From Thalassospiraceae bacterium LMO-JJ14 (GTDB lineage Bacteria; Pseudomonadota; Alphaproteobacteria; Rhodospirillales; Casp-alpha2), in NCBI GenBank assembly GCA_021555105.2, contig CP134604.1:124001-188000 (forward strand): DNA of 64,000 nucleotides, written 5' to 3'. Below are positions 55,648 through 64,000 of the stretch, one piece after another. The notes under the pieces were generated by a model that saw only the letters and a list, made by a program, of their open reading frames with translations, was not told the origin of the DNA and made no database searches. Each line of letters starts with the position of its first letter. Position 1 is the stretch's first letter. The position numbers and the translations under genes are program-made.

Positions 55648-57195
55648 ATGTTCCGCTCGCTCAAGCATATTCGGCGTCTCCATGCGCTTGCGCGCCTGCT
55701 GGCCCGCCACGACGCGCTGTTCGCGCTCGAGCTGGCCGGTGTTTCGCCGGTTCTTTTGAAGCTCTGCGCCGTCGGTGTCAGCAAGGACCCGTCGGGCAGG
55801 CCCGGCGAGCGGCTGGCGCGCGCGCTGAACGAGGCCGGTCCCAGTTTCATCAAGCTCGGTCAGGCGATGTCGACCCGCTCCGACCTGCTCGGCGAAGAGC
55901 TGACCGAAGACCTGTCCAAGCTGCAGGACGACCTGCCGCCGTTTCCCGCCGTCGAGGCGCACGCCGCGATCGAGGAAGAACTGGGCGCACCCGTCGACGA
56001 ACTGTTCAAGTCGTTCGATGACGTCCCCGTCGCCGCCGCGTCCATCGCCCAGGTGCACTTCGCCGAAACCCACGACGGGCGCGAGGTCGCCGTCAAGGTC
56101 CTGCGGCCCGGCATCGAAGCCGCCTTTGAGCGCGATGTCGATCTGTTCCGCTGGATCGCCGAAATCGCCCAGCGCACGCAGCCGCAGCTGCGCCGCCTGA
56201 AGCCGGTGGAAACCATCGAAACCCTGGCCGATACGGTCGAACTGGAAATGGATCTGCGTTTCGAGGCCGCGGCCGCCGCCGAACTGCGCGAGAATTTCGC
56301 CGGCGACCCGGACTTGAAGGTGCCGGAAGTCGACTGGCAACTGACTGCGCGCCGTGTGCTGACGACGGAACGTCTGATCGACGGCATCCCGCTCGATGAC
56401 CGCGACGCCATCGTCGAAGCCGGGATGGACCCGGTCGAAATTCTCACCAAGGCGGCGTCGGCGTCGTTCCGCCAGGTTTTCCGTGACGGCTTTTTCCATG
56501 CCGACACCCATCCCGGTAACATGTTCGCACTCCCCGACGGTAAAATCGGCGTCGTCGATTTCGGCATCATGGGCCGGCTCGATCTGAAGTCACGGCGCGC
56601 CATCGCGGAAATGCTGGTTGCCTTTTTGAACCGGGATTACCGCCGCGCCGCCGAGGTCCATTTCGAGGCCGGCTGGGTGCCGCGCGACCGCTCGGTCGAC
56701 AGCTTCACGCAGGCCTGCCGGTCCATCGCCGAGCCTATCCTGGACAGGCCGCAGAACGAAATATCGATTGCCCGGTTGCTGGCGCAGCTGTTCCGCATCA
56801 CCGAAACCTTCCGTATGGAAACCCAGCCGCAGCTTCTGTTATTGCAGAAAACCATGCTGGTTGCCGAAGGCACCGCGCGCCGTCTGGCGCCCGACGCCAA
56901 CATGTGGTTCCTGATCCGCCCGCTGATCGAAGACTGGATGTATGAAAACCTCGGCCCCGAAGCCAAGGTCCGCGATGCCATCCACAACCTGCAATCGGCG
57001 CTGGAACGGCTGCCGGAAATGGTCGAAAGCGTCGAGCACGGCTCGCGCATGCTGGCCGACGGGCAGTTGAAGCTGCACCCGGACACGATCCGCGCACTCC
57101 GGGGCGAGGACACCGGCCCGCGCCGACCGGCACGCGGGCTGTGGCTGATCGTGCTGGCGCTGCTGGTGGTGTTCGTGGCGATTATTTTCGACTAG
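55648..57195 (+). CDS. ubiB: UbiB-family atypical kinase/ATPase for ubiquinone synthesis
   Basis: A membrane-linked UbiB/ABC1/COQ8 protein needed for ubiquinone assembly. Of 515 residues, the family KxGQ motif is in PSFIKLGQAMSTRSDLLG, the ATP-site Lys in VAVKVLRPGIE, the catalytic region in FFHADTHPGNMF and VDFGIMG, and a C-terminal transmembrane segment in GLWLIVLALLVVFVAIIF. ATG 55648 has GAGG 8 nt upstream; the longer frame runs back into ubiE. It is coupled with ubiE. Confidence 0.93.
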   Translation: MFRSLKHIRRLHALARLLARHDALFALELAGVSPVLLKLCAVGVSKDPSGRPGERLARALNEAGPSFIKLGQAMSTRSDLLGEELTEDLSKLQDDLPPFPAVEAHAAIEEELGAPVDELFKSFDDVPVAAASIAQVHFAETHDGREVAVKVLRPGIEAAFERDVDLFRWIAEIAQRTQPQLRRLKPVETIETLADTVELEMDLRFEAAAAAELRENFAGDPDLKVPEVDWQLTARRVLTTERLIDGIPLDDRDAIVEAGMDPVEILTKAASASFRQVFRDGFFHADTHPGNMFALPDGKIGVVDFGIMGRLDLKSRRAIAEMLVAFLNRDYRRAAEVHFEAGWVPRDRSVDSFTQACRSIAEPILDRPQNEISIARLLAQLFRITETFRMETQPQLLLLQKTMLVAEGTARRLAPDANMWFLIRPLIEDWMYENLGPEAKVRDAIHNLQSALERLPEMVESVEHGSRMLADGQLKLHPDTIRALRGEDTGPRRPARGLWLIVLALLVVFVAIIFD

Positions 57196-57417
57196 CCGAC
57201 GGTGCCTGAAACCGGGCCACGTTGAAAAATCAGGAAGTCCGACCACCAGGTCGACACACATCGGCAAGCACAACTGGAAATTCGCGAATTTCTGAAAATC
57301 TGTTGCAATGCAACTGCTATACGGGCGCTAATGTTCGGTTCCCGCTGCACTTTGAATTGCGTCTCTAAACGCCACGACAAAACTTAACTGCCATAAAATT
57401 TCGAATCGAGGCTGGCC

Positions 57418-57831
57418 ATGACGACCTCCGTACTGAAATATTTTTTCGCATTGGTTCTGTTTTTTACCATCAACATCGTGAGTTCCGTTTCTCATGCAGG
57501 GATGATCGATGGCAAAACCGCCATGACCGTGCTGATCGGCAAGACATGGGCCGGAAAAAACGAAAGTGGCGATGATTATTGGTTCTGGCACGAGCCGGGA
57601 TCTCGCTCAGGAACGTTTGGCGCGAAGTTCAAAAGCACACGCAAAGGCACGAGCGAACACCACGGCACTTGGGAAATAAAAGATGCACAAGTGTGTTGGT
57701 ATTGGCCCGATTGGAAGGCAACGCACTGCTACACCAAATTTGAACATGAGGGCGACAAGCTGAGCATGACTCGTTCAGATGGCCAGGTTCATTCCGGCAT
57801 GCTGATTGCTGGTAACGTCGAGGGTTTATAG
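57418..57831 (+). CDS. Small secreted protein, unknown function
   Basis: A 137-residue protein with a signal peptide (LKYFFALVLFFTINIVSSV, SHAG). The mature part has a lipocalin- or MliC-like pattern of Trp/Gly (GKTWAGKNESGDDYWFWHEP, GTWEIKDAQVCWYWP) with two Cys (QVCW, THCY) able to form a disulfide. No family can be named safely. GAGG precedes the ATG. It is isolated between ubiB and the SLC13 permease. Confidence 0.62.
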   Translation: MTTSVLKYFFALVLFFTINIVSSVSHAGMIDGKTAMTVLIGKTWAGKNESGDDYWFWHEPGSRSGTFGAKFKSTRKGTSEHHGTWEIKDAQVCWYWPDWKATHCYTKFEHEGDKLSMTRSDGQVHSGMLIAGNVEGL

Positions 57832-57937
57832 TCTCCATTTTTCGACCGCGTCCGGCTGCAAACATCCCCCTTCTCACTTGCCGCCGAGCATCTGTTTTGC
57901 GCAGCACGCCGGGGTGACGAAATCTCCGAGAACGCTT

Positions 57938-59767
57938 CTAGAACCCGTACAGCACCGGGAGCAGCCACGCCAGAACGGCCCAGACGATGACCGTCAGCGG
58001 CACCCCGACACGAACGAAATCCGAGAACGTATAGCCGCCGGCATTCATGACCAGGAGGTTGGTCTTGTAAGCCATGGGGGTGGCGTAGCTCATGTTCGCG
58101 CCGAACAGCACCGCCAGCACGAACGGCTCCACGGGCAGGCCGAGCTGCTGCGCCATGCCGACGGCAATCGGCGTGCCGATGACCGCCGCCGCATTGTTGG
58201 AGACGATGTTCGTCAGGACCGCCATGGTGGCCATCAGAACAGCGATCAGCACCGACGGCGGCGCGCCGTCGGCGACGGCCAGGATCAACTGCGCCAGATA
58301 ATCCGCACCGCCGGTCTTCAGCAAGGCGGTGCCGAGCGCCAGGCTGGCGACAACGATCATGATCACCGGAATGCTGAGGGCCTGTGCAACGTCGCTCCAG
58401 CGCAGGCAGCGGGTGACAAGCATCGCCAGAATGCCGCACGTCGCGCTTGCCGCAATCGGCATCCAGCCGACCGCCGCAAAGACGATGATCGCACCCATGA
58501 TCGCCAGCGCGACCGGCGCCCGGCTGGTCTTCGGCAGGTCGGTGGTGGCGTCGAGCACCAACACCTCGCCGCCCAGCTTCAGTTCGTGAATGCGTTCGCG
58601 CGGCCCCTGTACGAGCAACACATCGCCGACGCTCAGACGCACGTCCCCGACCTCCTCGCGCCGGGTTTGCACGCTCGCGCCGGCGCGGTGCAAGGCGAGG
58701 GAAACCAGTTGATAAGCGTCCGCGAACCGCGTGCTGGACAGCGAGCGTCCGTCCAGCGGCGAGCCCTGGGTGACGACAATCTCGGCGATCTGCTGATCGG
58801 CGTCCGACAGCGGATGTTCGTCGTCGACCGGATCGTCGCCTGCGTACAGGCGGACCCCGAGCACGGTTTCATATTCCTTCAGGTTTTCCGGCGTGTCGCG
58901 CACGCTCAACCGGTCCCCGGCGCGCAGAACCGCGTCGGGCAAAGGCAACATCACCCGGCCGCTGCCCCTGAAGATATTCAGGACCCGAAGCTGTCCGCCG
59001 GCCTTTTCCATCACTTCGCCGAGCGTACGCCCGTCGCAGAAGCTTTCTTCCTCGACGTTCAGATGCCCGTCGAAAAGCCGCGGCGAGGTGTCGTTCAGCC
59101 GAGCGTCGCGCTTCGGCAGGATCCTTGGCGCCACCAGCCACAGATAGACGATCCCGATCCCCCCGGCGATCGCCGCCGGCACCAGGAAATCGAACATCGC
59201 GAAGCGCGGCACCCCCATGTCGGCGGCGACCGAGACGACCAGCAGGTTTGTCGAGGTGCCGATCGTCGTGCTCATACCGCCGACCAGCGTCGCCATGCCC
59301 ATCGGCATGAGGATGCCGGACGCGGACTCGCCCGTGCGCACGGCGATACCGACCAGTATCGGCAACAAAAGCACGACGATGGGCACGTTGTTGACGAACG
59401 CGCTGAGCACCGCGCCGACCAGCAACGTGAGCAGCAGGGAGAGCGACGGGCTTATCGACCACAACTGGGCCAGCGCGCGCCCCACCGGCTCGAGCGCGCC
59501 GGTCCTGACAAGTCCCTGCCCCGCCACCATCAGGGCGCATACCGCGATCAGCGCCTCGTGGCCAAATCCATGGAAGAAATTGACGGCGTGCAGCGACGTG
59601 CCGTCGGCGGCGGCGTACGGAAACAGCTCGAAACCGGCAACCAGCAGCACCAGCACCCCGAGAGAGGAGGTTTCGAGGGGGATTTTCTCACGCGTGAACA
59701 GGAAAAGGGCGACGGCGATCAGAAGCAGAACGGCCTGGGCGTGCGGATCGGGTAAAGGCGGCAGCAT
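57938..59767 (-). CDS. SLC13/DASS-family permease with TrkA-C domains
   Basis: A 609-residue transporter with about 10-12 hydrophobic segments in two halves (FVNNVPIVVLLLPILVG and later FVLAVLFGANMSYATPMAY). Between them lie two RCK_C/TrkA_C-type regulatory domains (EVMEKAGGQLRVLNIFRG, LSVRDTPENLKEY, and a second copy with RFADAYQLVSLALHRAG, LLVQGPRERIHEL). Such proteins move dicarboxylates, sulfate or other anions with sodium; the substrate is unknown. ATG 59767 is preferred to the 13-codon longer frame. It is transcribed opposite to ubiB. Confidence 0.85.
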   Translation of the reverse strand: MLPPLPDPHAQAVLLLIAVALFLFTREKIPLETSSLGVLVLLVAGFELFPYAAADGTSLHAVNFFHGFGHEALIAVCALMVAGQGLVRTGALEPVGRALAQLWSISPSLSLLLTLLVGAVLSAFVNNVPIVVLLLPILVGIAVRTGESASGILMPMGMATLVGGMSTTIGTSTNLLVVSVAADMGVPRFAMFDFLVPAAIAGGIGIVYLWLVAPRILPKRDARLNDTSPRLFDGHLNVEEESFCDGRTLGEVMEKAGGQLRVLNIFRGSGRVMLPLPDAVLRAGDRLSVRDTPENLKEYETVLGVRLYAGDDPVDDEHPLSDADQQIAEIVVTQGSPLDGRSLSSTRFADAYQLVSLALHRAGASVQTRREEVGDVRLSVGDVLLVQGPRERIHELKLGGEVLVLDATTDLPKTSRAPVALAIMGAIIVFAAVGWMPIAASATCGILAMLVTRCLRWSDVAQALSIPVIMIVVASLALGTALLKTGGADYLAQLILAVADGAPPSVLIAVLMATMAVLTNIVSNNAAAVIGTPIAVGMAQQLGLPVEPFVLAVLFGANMSYATPMAYKTNLLVMNAGGYTFSDFVRVGVPLTVIVWAVLAWLLPVLYGF

Positions 59768-59838
59768 GGACCCATGATTGCATCCCGGCGACCCGCGCGT
59801 CATCAAGTTTCACATGGTCAACGGCGAAGCGGGGCATG

Positions 59839-59955
59839 TTAAGCGATCTCGATCACCGCCTCGACGTCGATCTCCATCAGCATCTCAGGACCTGAAGCGA
59901 CGTTGCAAAGTATCCAGCGAACGTCCGGGAGCGTCCCGTCAGTATAAAGATCGAA
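59839..59955 (-). pseudogene. 3' remnant of a second RidA-like gene
   Basis: Directly downstream of the ACR3 stop, the minus strand reads FDLYTDGTLPDVRWILCNVA, then a GPEMLMEIDVEAVI run ending EIA and a stop at 59839-59841. This matches the last 38 codons of a RidA-family gene, with no start or 5' part. Its last half shares 37 identical bases with the intact RidA gene at 61160, while the rest differs, so it is a paralogue rather than a simple duplication. Confidence 0.72.
59850..59886. repeat. 37-bp direct repeat, left copy
   Basis: Identical to 61171-61207, starting cgatcaccgcctcg. The two copies flank the ACR3 gene 1321 bp apart. Confidence 0.95.
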
Positions 59956-61014
59956 TTATGCGGGAAAGAAGCGCCGGGTCCGGTTTGCCAGTGCGACAAG
60001 CGTCAGCATCACCGGGACCTCCACGAGAACACCCACAACCGTTGCAAGCGCGGCACCGGAGTGCAGACCGAAGAGGCTAACCGCGACGGCGACCGCCAAT
60101 TCGAAGAAGTTTGAGGTGCCGATCAATGCGCACGGTGCTGCAATCCTGAACGGAATGCGCCACATAAAAGCGGCACCATATGCGATCACGAAGATACCGT
60201 ATGTCTGGATCAGAAGCGGGACCGCAATCATGGCGATGACCATTGGCCGGTCGAGTATGACCTGACCCTGAAAAGCGAACAGCAGGACAACGGTCGCCAG
60301 CAGACCGACAATGGACCATGGCTTGGCGCGTGACATAAAAGTATGCACGCTCGCCTCGCCACCCGCAGCCATCAACTTATGGCGCGTGACAAGCCCGGCA
60401 ATCAAAGGCGTCGCCACATACAATCCAACTGAAAGAAGCAGGGTCCCCCAGGGTACCGAGATATCGGTCACACCCAGAAGGAATGCGACAATGGGTGCAA
60501 AGGCGAAGATCATGACAACATCGTTCACACTGACCTGTACCAGCGTGTATGTCGGATCGCCCTTGGTCAGTTGCGACCAGACGAAAACCATCGCCGTACA
60601 TGGTGCTGCACCCAGCAGGATCACACCGGCCAGGTAGGCTTGTGCGTCGGCTTTCGGAATATATGCAGCAAATACGTGCTCAAAGAACAGGACACCAAGC
60701 GCCGCCATCGTGAAGGGTTTAATCAACCAGTTGACCGCGAGGGTCACAATCAGGCCTTTGGGCCGTTCGCCGATCTTGGAAAGCGCGGAAAAATCGACCC
60801 CCACCATCATCGGATAGATCATCGCCCAGATTAGTACGGCGATCAGAAAATTGACGTTCGCATATTCCAGTTTGGCAAGGGAGGCGACCATGTCGGGCGC
60901 AATGCGGCCCAGCCCGACGCCGGCCAACATAGCGGCGGCGACCCAGAGGCTGAGCCACTTCTCGAATATACCCATCGCCGCAGCTTCATCTTTCTGGGGA
61001 ACCGAATTATTCAT
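59956..61014 (-). CDS. ACR3-family arsenite efflux permease
   Basis: It exports arsenite, driven by the proton gradient. The 352-residue protein has ten hydrophobic segments and the ACR3 hallmarks [19 protein letters not shown] (with the essential Cys), [18 protein letters not shown] and the later [15 protein letters not shown]. No ArsR repressor or ArsC reductase is adjacent, so the gene is separated from a normal ars operon. The flanking 37-bp repeats and a RidA remnant suggest it came in by insertion or rearrangement. The short 145-bp upstream region holds no clear operator. Confidence 0.9.
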   Translation of the reverse strand: MNNSVPQKDEAAAMGIFEKWLSLWVAAAMLAGVGLGRIAPDMVASLAKLEYANVNFLIAVLIWAMIYPMMVGVDFSALSKIGERPKGLIVTLAVNWLIKPFTMAALGVLFFEHVFAAYIPKADAQAYLAGVILLGAAPCTAMVFVWSQLTKGDPTYTLVQVSVNDVVMIFAFAPIVAFLLGVTDISVPWGTLLLSVGLYVATPLIAGLVTRHKLMAAGGEASVHTFMSRAKPWSIVGLLATVVLLFAFQGQVILDRPMVIAMIAVPLLIQTYGIFVIAYGAAFMWRIPFRIAAPCALIGTSNFFELAVAVAVSLFGLHSGAALATVVGVLVEVPVMLTLVALANRTRRFFPA

Positions 61015-61159
61015 GTCAGGTGCTATCGATCATTGATTAAAGGACGTGTCATTGCGACCCGTCACGTCAGATAAATTGCCGAGTTAACGGGCGATGTAAA
61101 GATCGGACTCGATCCGGAGAAATATCTCTCGTCATGGGCATTGCGACATTTCATGACAG

Positions 61160-61570
61160 TTACGACACGTCGATCACCGCCTCGACGTCGATCTCCATCA
61201 GCATCTCCGGGCGGGCCAGGCCGTTGACGATCAGCCCGGTCTGGCAGGGCCGGACCCCCTTCAGCCATTTCGCCAGCACGGAAAAGACAGGGACGCGGTA
61301 TTCGCGGTCCGTCAGATAAACCGTGAGCTTGACGATATCGCTCAGCGAGGCGCCCGCTTCGCGCAACAGCGTGTCGGTGCAGCGCATGGCGGTTTCCGCC
61401 TGCGCCGCCGGGTCGCCTTCGCCGATGAAGTTGCCGTCAAGGTCGAGGCCGGTCTGGCCGCGCACCCAGACCCGGTTGCCGGCCCGCACAGCCATCGCCA
61501 GCTCATAATCGAAATCCTCGCCGTTGTGAGTGAGGCTATGCTCGTAGGGGCGGTAACGCTGATGCGGCAT
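61160..61570 (-). CDS. RidA-family protein
   Basis: A 136-residue member of the RidA/YjgF family, trimeric proteins that hydrolyse reactive enamines and imines made by amino-acid enzymes. Motifs are VRGQTGLDLDGNF, AMRCTDTLLREAGASLSDIVKLTVYL and a terminal PEMLMEIDVEAV. The catalytic Arg of archetypal RidA (in the RP(C/A)RS motif) is not visible: the region reads LARPEMLME. It is therefore a divergent subgroup. Confidence 0.85.
   Translation of the reverse strand: MPHQRYRPYEHSLTHNGEDFDYELAMAVRAGNRVWVRGQTGLDLDGNFIGEGDPAAQAETAMRCTDTLLREAGASLSDIVKLTVYLTDREYRVPVFSVLAKWLKGVRPCQTGLIVNGLARPEMLMEIDVEAVIDVS
61171..61207. repeat. 37-bp direct repeat, right copy (3' end of RidA gene)
   Basis: Identical to 59850-59886; it encodes EMLMEIDVEAVID near the C-terminus of the intact RidA gene. 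Confidence 0.95.
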
Positions 61571-61643
61571 GTGGGTCTCCGTTGTCTGTTAAGGGTGATC
61601 GTTCACTGCGTGATCTGTTCGCAACATTGCCTGAGTGCACCGC

Positions 61644-62426
61644 CTACTCTTCTTGATTATCCCGGCCGTCTTTTTTATCCCGGCCATCCGGCGCTTTCAC
61701 GTTCACCGCGAACGGCTTCAGGCGCAGCTTGGTGCGGTGCTCTTCGGGGGCTTTTTCGCCGTCCGGATGATAGCCCCGGTAATAGTCCTTCTGCCATTTC
61801 TGGTCGCGGGCGGCGGTGTCGGGTTTCAGCAGATCGGCGTTGAAGGTGTTGCGGCTTTCCGACCATGCCATGTGGCGGTCGTGGGTCTGCTTGTCGCTTT
61901 CGAACGCGGCGATGGACGGCTCTGCGGATTCCAGAAAACCGGGGGCGGTGGGAAAGACATGGCAGAACGGCTCGTCACGTTCGAAGCGGACCGGCGTATG
62001 CGCCCGCGTGAACATCCAGTTCATGGTGAAGGTATAGCTCGACCAGTCGGTTTCAACCATGCCCGACAGGGCGTAAATGCCGTCTTTCGGGCGGTTCACC
62101 GGGCCTTGCGCCATCAGGCCGATGCCGGGCTCGGTACGAAACAGATAGCCGACATGAAACGTCAGGATGCCGGAGCCGAAGTGCGTCGCAGGCATCAGCC
62201 CCGTGTCCTCGCTGCTGATGGTGATGTCCGATTTCGAGGCGCCGCCGTTCCAAACCGCCTCGAACGCCACCGGTGCGCAGATTTCCCAGCCGTGCGCGTT
62301 GGCCATCGTCAGCGGCAGGCAGCGATAGGCATACGCTTCGGGCAAATCGTCCATCCAGCCCCGCCCGGACGGGGCCGGACGCAGTTTCGGCGGATTGGCG
62401 ACGGTCGGATAGGCGACGATCTTCAC
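61644..62426 (-). CDS. DUF6065-like protein, unknown function
   Basis: A 260-residue soluble protein. The start MKIVAYPTVANPPKLRPAPS with WMDDLPEAYAYRCLPLTMAN and AHGWEICAPVAFEAVWNGG resembles the DUF6065 family from memory. The middle has GILTFHVGYLFRTEPG and NWMFTRAHTPVRF; the tail is charged. No enzyme motif is seen. It could belong with secondary-metabolism accessory proteins in which the family often occurs, but the neighbourhood gives no support. Confidence 0.6.
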   Translation of the reverse strand: MKIVAYPTVANPPKLRPAPSGRGWMDDLPEAYAYRCLPLTMANAHGWEICAPVAFEAVWNGGASKSDITISSEDTGLMPATHFGSGILTFHVGYLFRTEPGIGLMAQGPVNRPKDGIYALSGMVETDWSSYTFTMNWMFTRAHTPVRFERDEPFCHVFPTAPGFLESAEPSIAAFESDKQTHDRHMAWSESRNTFNADLLKPDTAARDQKWQKDYYRGYHPDGEKAPEEHRTKLRLKPFAVNVKAPDGRDKKDGRDNQEE

Positions 62427-62592
62427 GCGGGGTCCCCTTGTTACTCGCGACGATGGTAGCCCAAGCGCGCCGGGGCTTAAACATTGCTTTCACGTTGTTT
62501 TGATTGCGAAACGGGGATTTATACATTATTTACAGTTCGGTTTCGTGATTTAACTTGCTTATACATCAACGCGGTCGAAAGCGGCTCTGAAC

Positions 62593-63801
62593 ATGCATGG
62601 CAAACGGGTTTTATTGATCGTCTCGGGCGGCATCGCCGCCATCAAGATACCGGAAACGATCCGCCGCATCCGCGAGCGGGGCGGGGCGGTCCGCTGCGTG
62701 CTGACAAAAGGCGGCGAGCAATTCGTCACGCCGCTCAGCCTTTCGGCGCTTTCCGAAGACAAGGTCTACGGCGATCTTTTCTCGCTCACCGACGAACACG
62801 AGATGGGCCACATCAACCTGTCGCGCGACGCCGACGTCATCATGGTTGCGCCCGCCAGCGCCGATCTGCTGGCGAAAATGGCCGCGGGGCTGGCCTCGGA
62901 TCTGGCCTCGACGGTGCTTTTAGCGACCGACAAGCCGGTGATCTGCGCCCCGGCCATGAATGTCCGGATGTGGGAACACGCCGCGACGCAGGCCAATATC
63001 GAAACCCTCAAGGCCCGCGGCATCATCTTTGTCGGCCCGACCGAAGGCGACATGGCGTGCGGCGAATACGGCATGGGCCGGATGTCGGAACCGGCGGAGC
63101 TTGTCGGCGCGCTTGAAAATTTTTTCGAAGGCGCGCCGCGCCCCCTTGAAGGCCGGCACGCCATCGTCACCAGCGGCCCGACCTTTGAGCCGATCGACCC
63201 GGTGCGCTATATCGCCAACCGCTCGAGCGGCAAGCAGGGCCATGCCATCGCCGCCGCGCTGGCCGCACTCGGCTGCCGCACCACGCTGGTCAGCGGGCCG
63301 ACGCACCTCGCCGACCCTGCGGGCTGCGCCGTCATCCATATCGAAAGCGCGCGCGACATGCTGGCCGCCGCCCTTGCCGCACTGCCCGCCGACATCGCCG
63401 TCTGCGCCGCCGCCGTCGCCGACTGGCGCACGGCCGAAGCCCCCGATCAAAAAATCAAGAAGCAGGCCGGCAGCGCACCGCCGGCGCTGAGCATGGTCGA
63501 AAATCCGGACATCCTGGCGCAGCTCGCATCGGCGGGGAACAAGCGCCCGGCACTGGTCGTCGGCTTCGCCGCGGAAACCGACGATGTCATCGCCAATGCC
63601 CATGCCAAGCGCACGCGCAAGGGCTGCGACTGGATCGTCGCCAACGATGTTTCACCCGCGACCGGCACCTTTGCCGGCGACCACAACACCGTGCACCTGA
63701 TTACCGGCACTGGCGAGGAAAGCTGGCCGCGGATGAGCAAATCCGCTGTCGCCGATCAGCTCGCCTTGCGGATCGCCGGACATTTCGAGGCCGCCGAATG
63801 A
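62593..63801 (+). CDS. coaBC: Bifunctional phosphopantothenoylcysteine decarboxylase/ligase
   Basis: It makes 4'-phosphopantetheine precursors for coenzyme A. The 402-residue protein has the N-terminal FMN-binding CoaC domain (GGIAAIKIPETIRRI, MGHINLSRDADVIMVAPASA with the catalytic His, PAMNVRMWEH) with a substrate flap including ACGEYGMGRM, and the C-terminal CoaB ligase (VTSGPTFEPIDPVRYIANRS, VAAVADWR, ANDVS). It overlaps dut by 4 bp (ATGA), as in many Alphaproteobacteria. Confidence 0.95.
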   Translation: MHGKRVLLIVSGGIAAIKIPETIRRIRERGGAVRCVLTKGGEQFVTPLSLSALSEDKVYGDLFSLTDEHEMGHINLSRDADVIMVAPASADLLAKMAAGLASDLASTVLLATDKPVICAPAMNVRMWEHAATQANIETLKARGIIFVGPTEGDMACGEYGMGRMSEPAELVGALENFFEGAPRPLEGRHAIVTSGPTFEPIDPVRYIANRSSGKQGHAIAAALAALGCRTTLVSGPTHLADPAGCAVIHIESARDMLAAALAALPADIAVCAAAVADWRTAEAPDQKIKKQAGSAPPALSMVENPDILAQLASAGNKRPALVVGFAAETDDVIANAHAKRTRKGCDWIVANDVSPATGTFAGDHNTVHLITGTGEESWPRMSKSAVADQLALRIAGHFEAAE

Positions 63802-64000
63802 ACGAAATCCGCGTCGATGTCGTCCGCCTTGCACACGGCAAGGATTTGCCGCTACCGGCCTATGCCACGGCGGAAAGCGCCGGTATGGACCTGCTCTGCG
63901 CCGAGACCGGCAGCGTTACCCTTGAGCCCGGATCGCGCGCGATGATCGCCACCGGCATCGCCATCCAGTTGCCGCACGGGTTCGAGGCGCAGGTCCGCCC
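63798..64000 (+). CDS. dut: dUTP diphosphatase (partial, cut by window end)
   Basis: It hydrolyses dUTP to dUMP, keeping uracil out of DNA. The 67 visible residues (VVRLAHGKDLPLPAYATAES, AGMDLLCAE, IATGIAIQLPHGFEAQVRP) include motif I (AGMDL) and part of motif II of the trimeric dUTPase family. Coupled to coaBC by the ATGA overlap. Confidence 0.93.
   Translation, partial: MNEIRVDVVRLAHGKDLPLPAYATAESAGMDLLCAETGSVTLEPGSRAMIATGIAIQLPHGFEAQVR

Noticed and set aside
57806-59755. 649-codon forward frame across the SLC13 permease
   Set aside because: Shadow of a real membrane protein; extremely Gln/His/Arg-rich.

Overview
The window looks like a chromosomal segment of a high-G+C alphaproteobacterium. 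Rhodospirillales or a close relative is likely, but this is inferred from gene content, not from a search. Supporting signs are a small general porin ending in Phe, COQ7-type ubiquinone hydroxylase, class II DAHP synthase, citramalate synthase, the small lysine-rich MAKGNNQ-type protein, and the replication neighbourhood gyrB-recF-dnaN-dnaA-rpsT-mutM followed by ubiE-ubiB-coaBC-dut.

Left part (1-30 kb): mostly core metabolism. It holds a porin, succinate-semialdehyde dehydrogenase, glutathione reductase, DAHP synthase, two NAD biosynthesis genes (pncB, nadE) with nadE overlapping cysS, a HisKA-PAS-PAS-GGDEF-EAL protein, cimA, trmJ, a coq7-dsbB-VTT run, an ABC ATPase with a lipoprotein lipase, a DsrE-like protein, a GST and trhO. 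A small A+T-rich Ser/Thr kinase + PP2C phosphatase pair sits directly behind tRNA-Leu(CAA) and looks like inserted cargo.

Middle part (30.2-44.9 kb): a genomic island inserted in the 3' half of tRNA-Arg(CCG). It is bounded by a perfect 45-bp direct repeat (30243-30287 and 44846-44890). Next to the tRNA lies a tyrosine integrase with an excisionase-like gene and a regulator. Then come an HNH homing-type endonuclease abutting a broken phage-type DNA polymerase fragment, and a tightly coupled six-gene operon. The operon encodes an unrecognised protein, a GrpE-like protein, an Hsp70 with extra domains, an AAA+ ATPase, a J-like membrane-anchored protein, and a single-pass envelope protein with a peptidoglycan-binding domain and six 31-residue Cys repeats. 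A SHOCT protein and an M15-like protein follow. The chaperone operon is my best candidate for an undescribed system: an island-borne, membrane-linked Hsp70/AAA+ machine that may sense envelope stress or phage. That function is inference.

Right part (45-64 kb): TauE/SafE permease, then the leftward replication cluster (gyrB, recF, dnaN, dnaA, rpsT, mutM) with a roughly 670-bp A+T-rich gap upstream of dnaA that may hold its promoter or an origin. Rightward ubiE-ubiB and coaBC-dut follow, separated by a SLC13 permease and an ACR3 arsenite exporter. The ACR3 gene lies between two copies of a 37-bp repeat: one in an intact RidA gene and one in a 5'-truncated RidA remnant, which suggests it was acquired or rearranged there.
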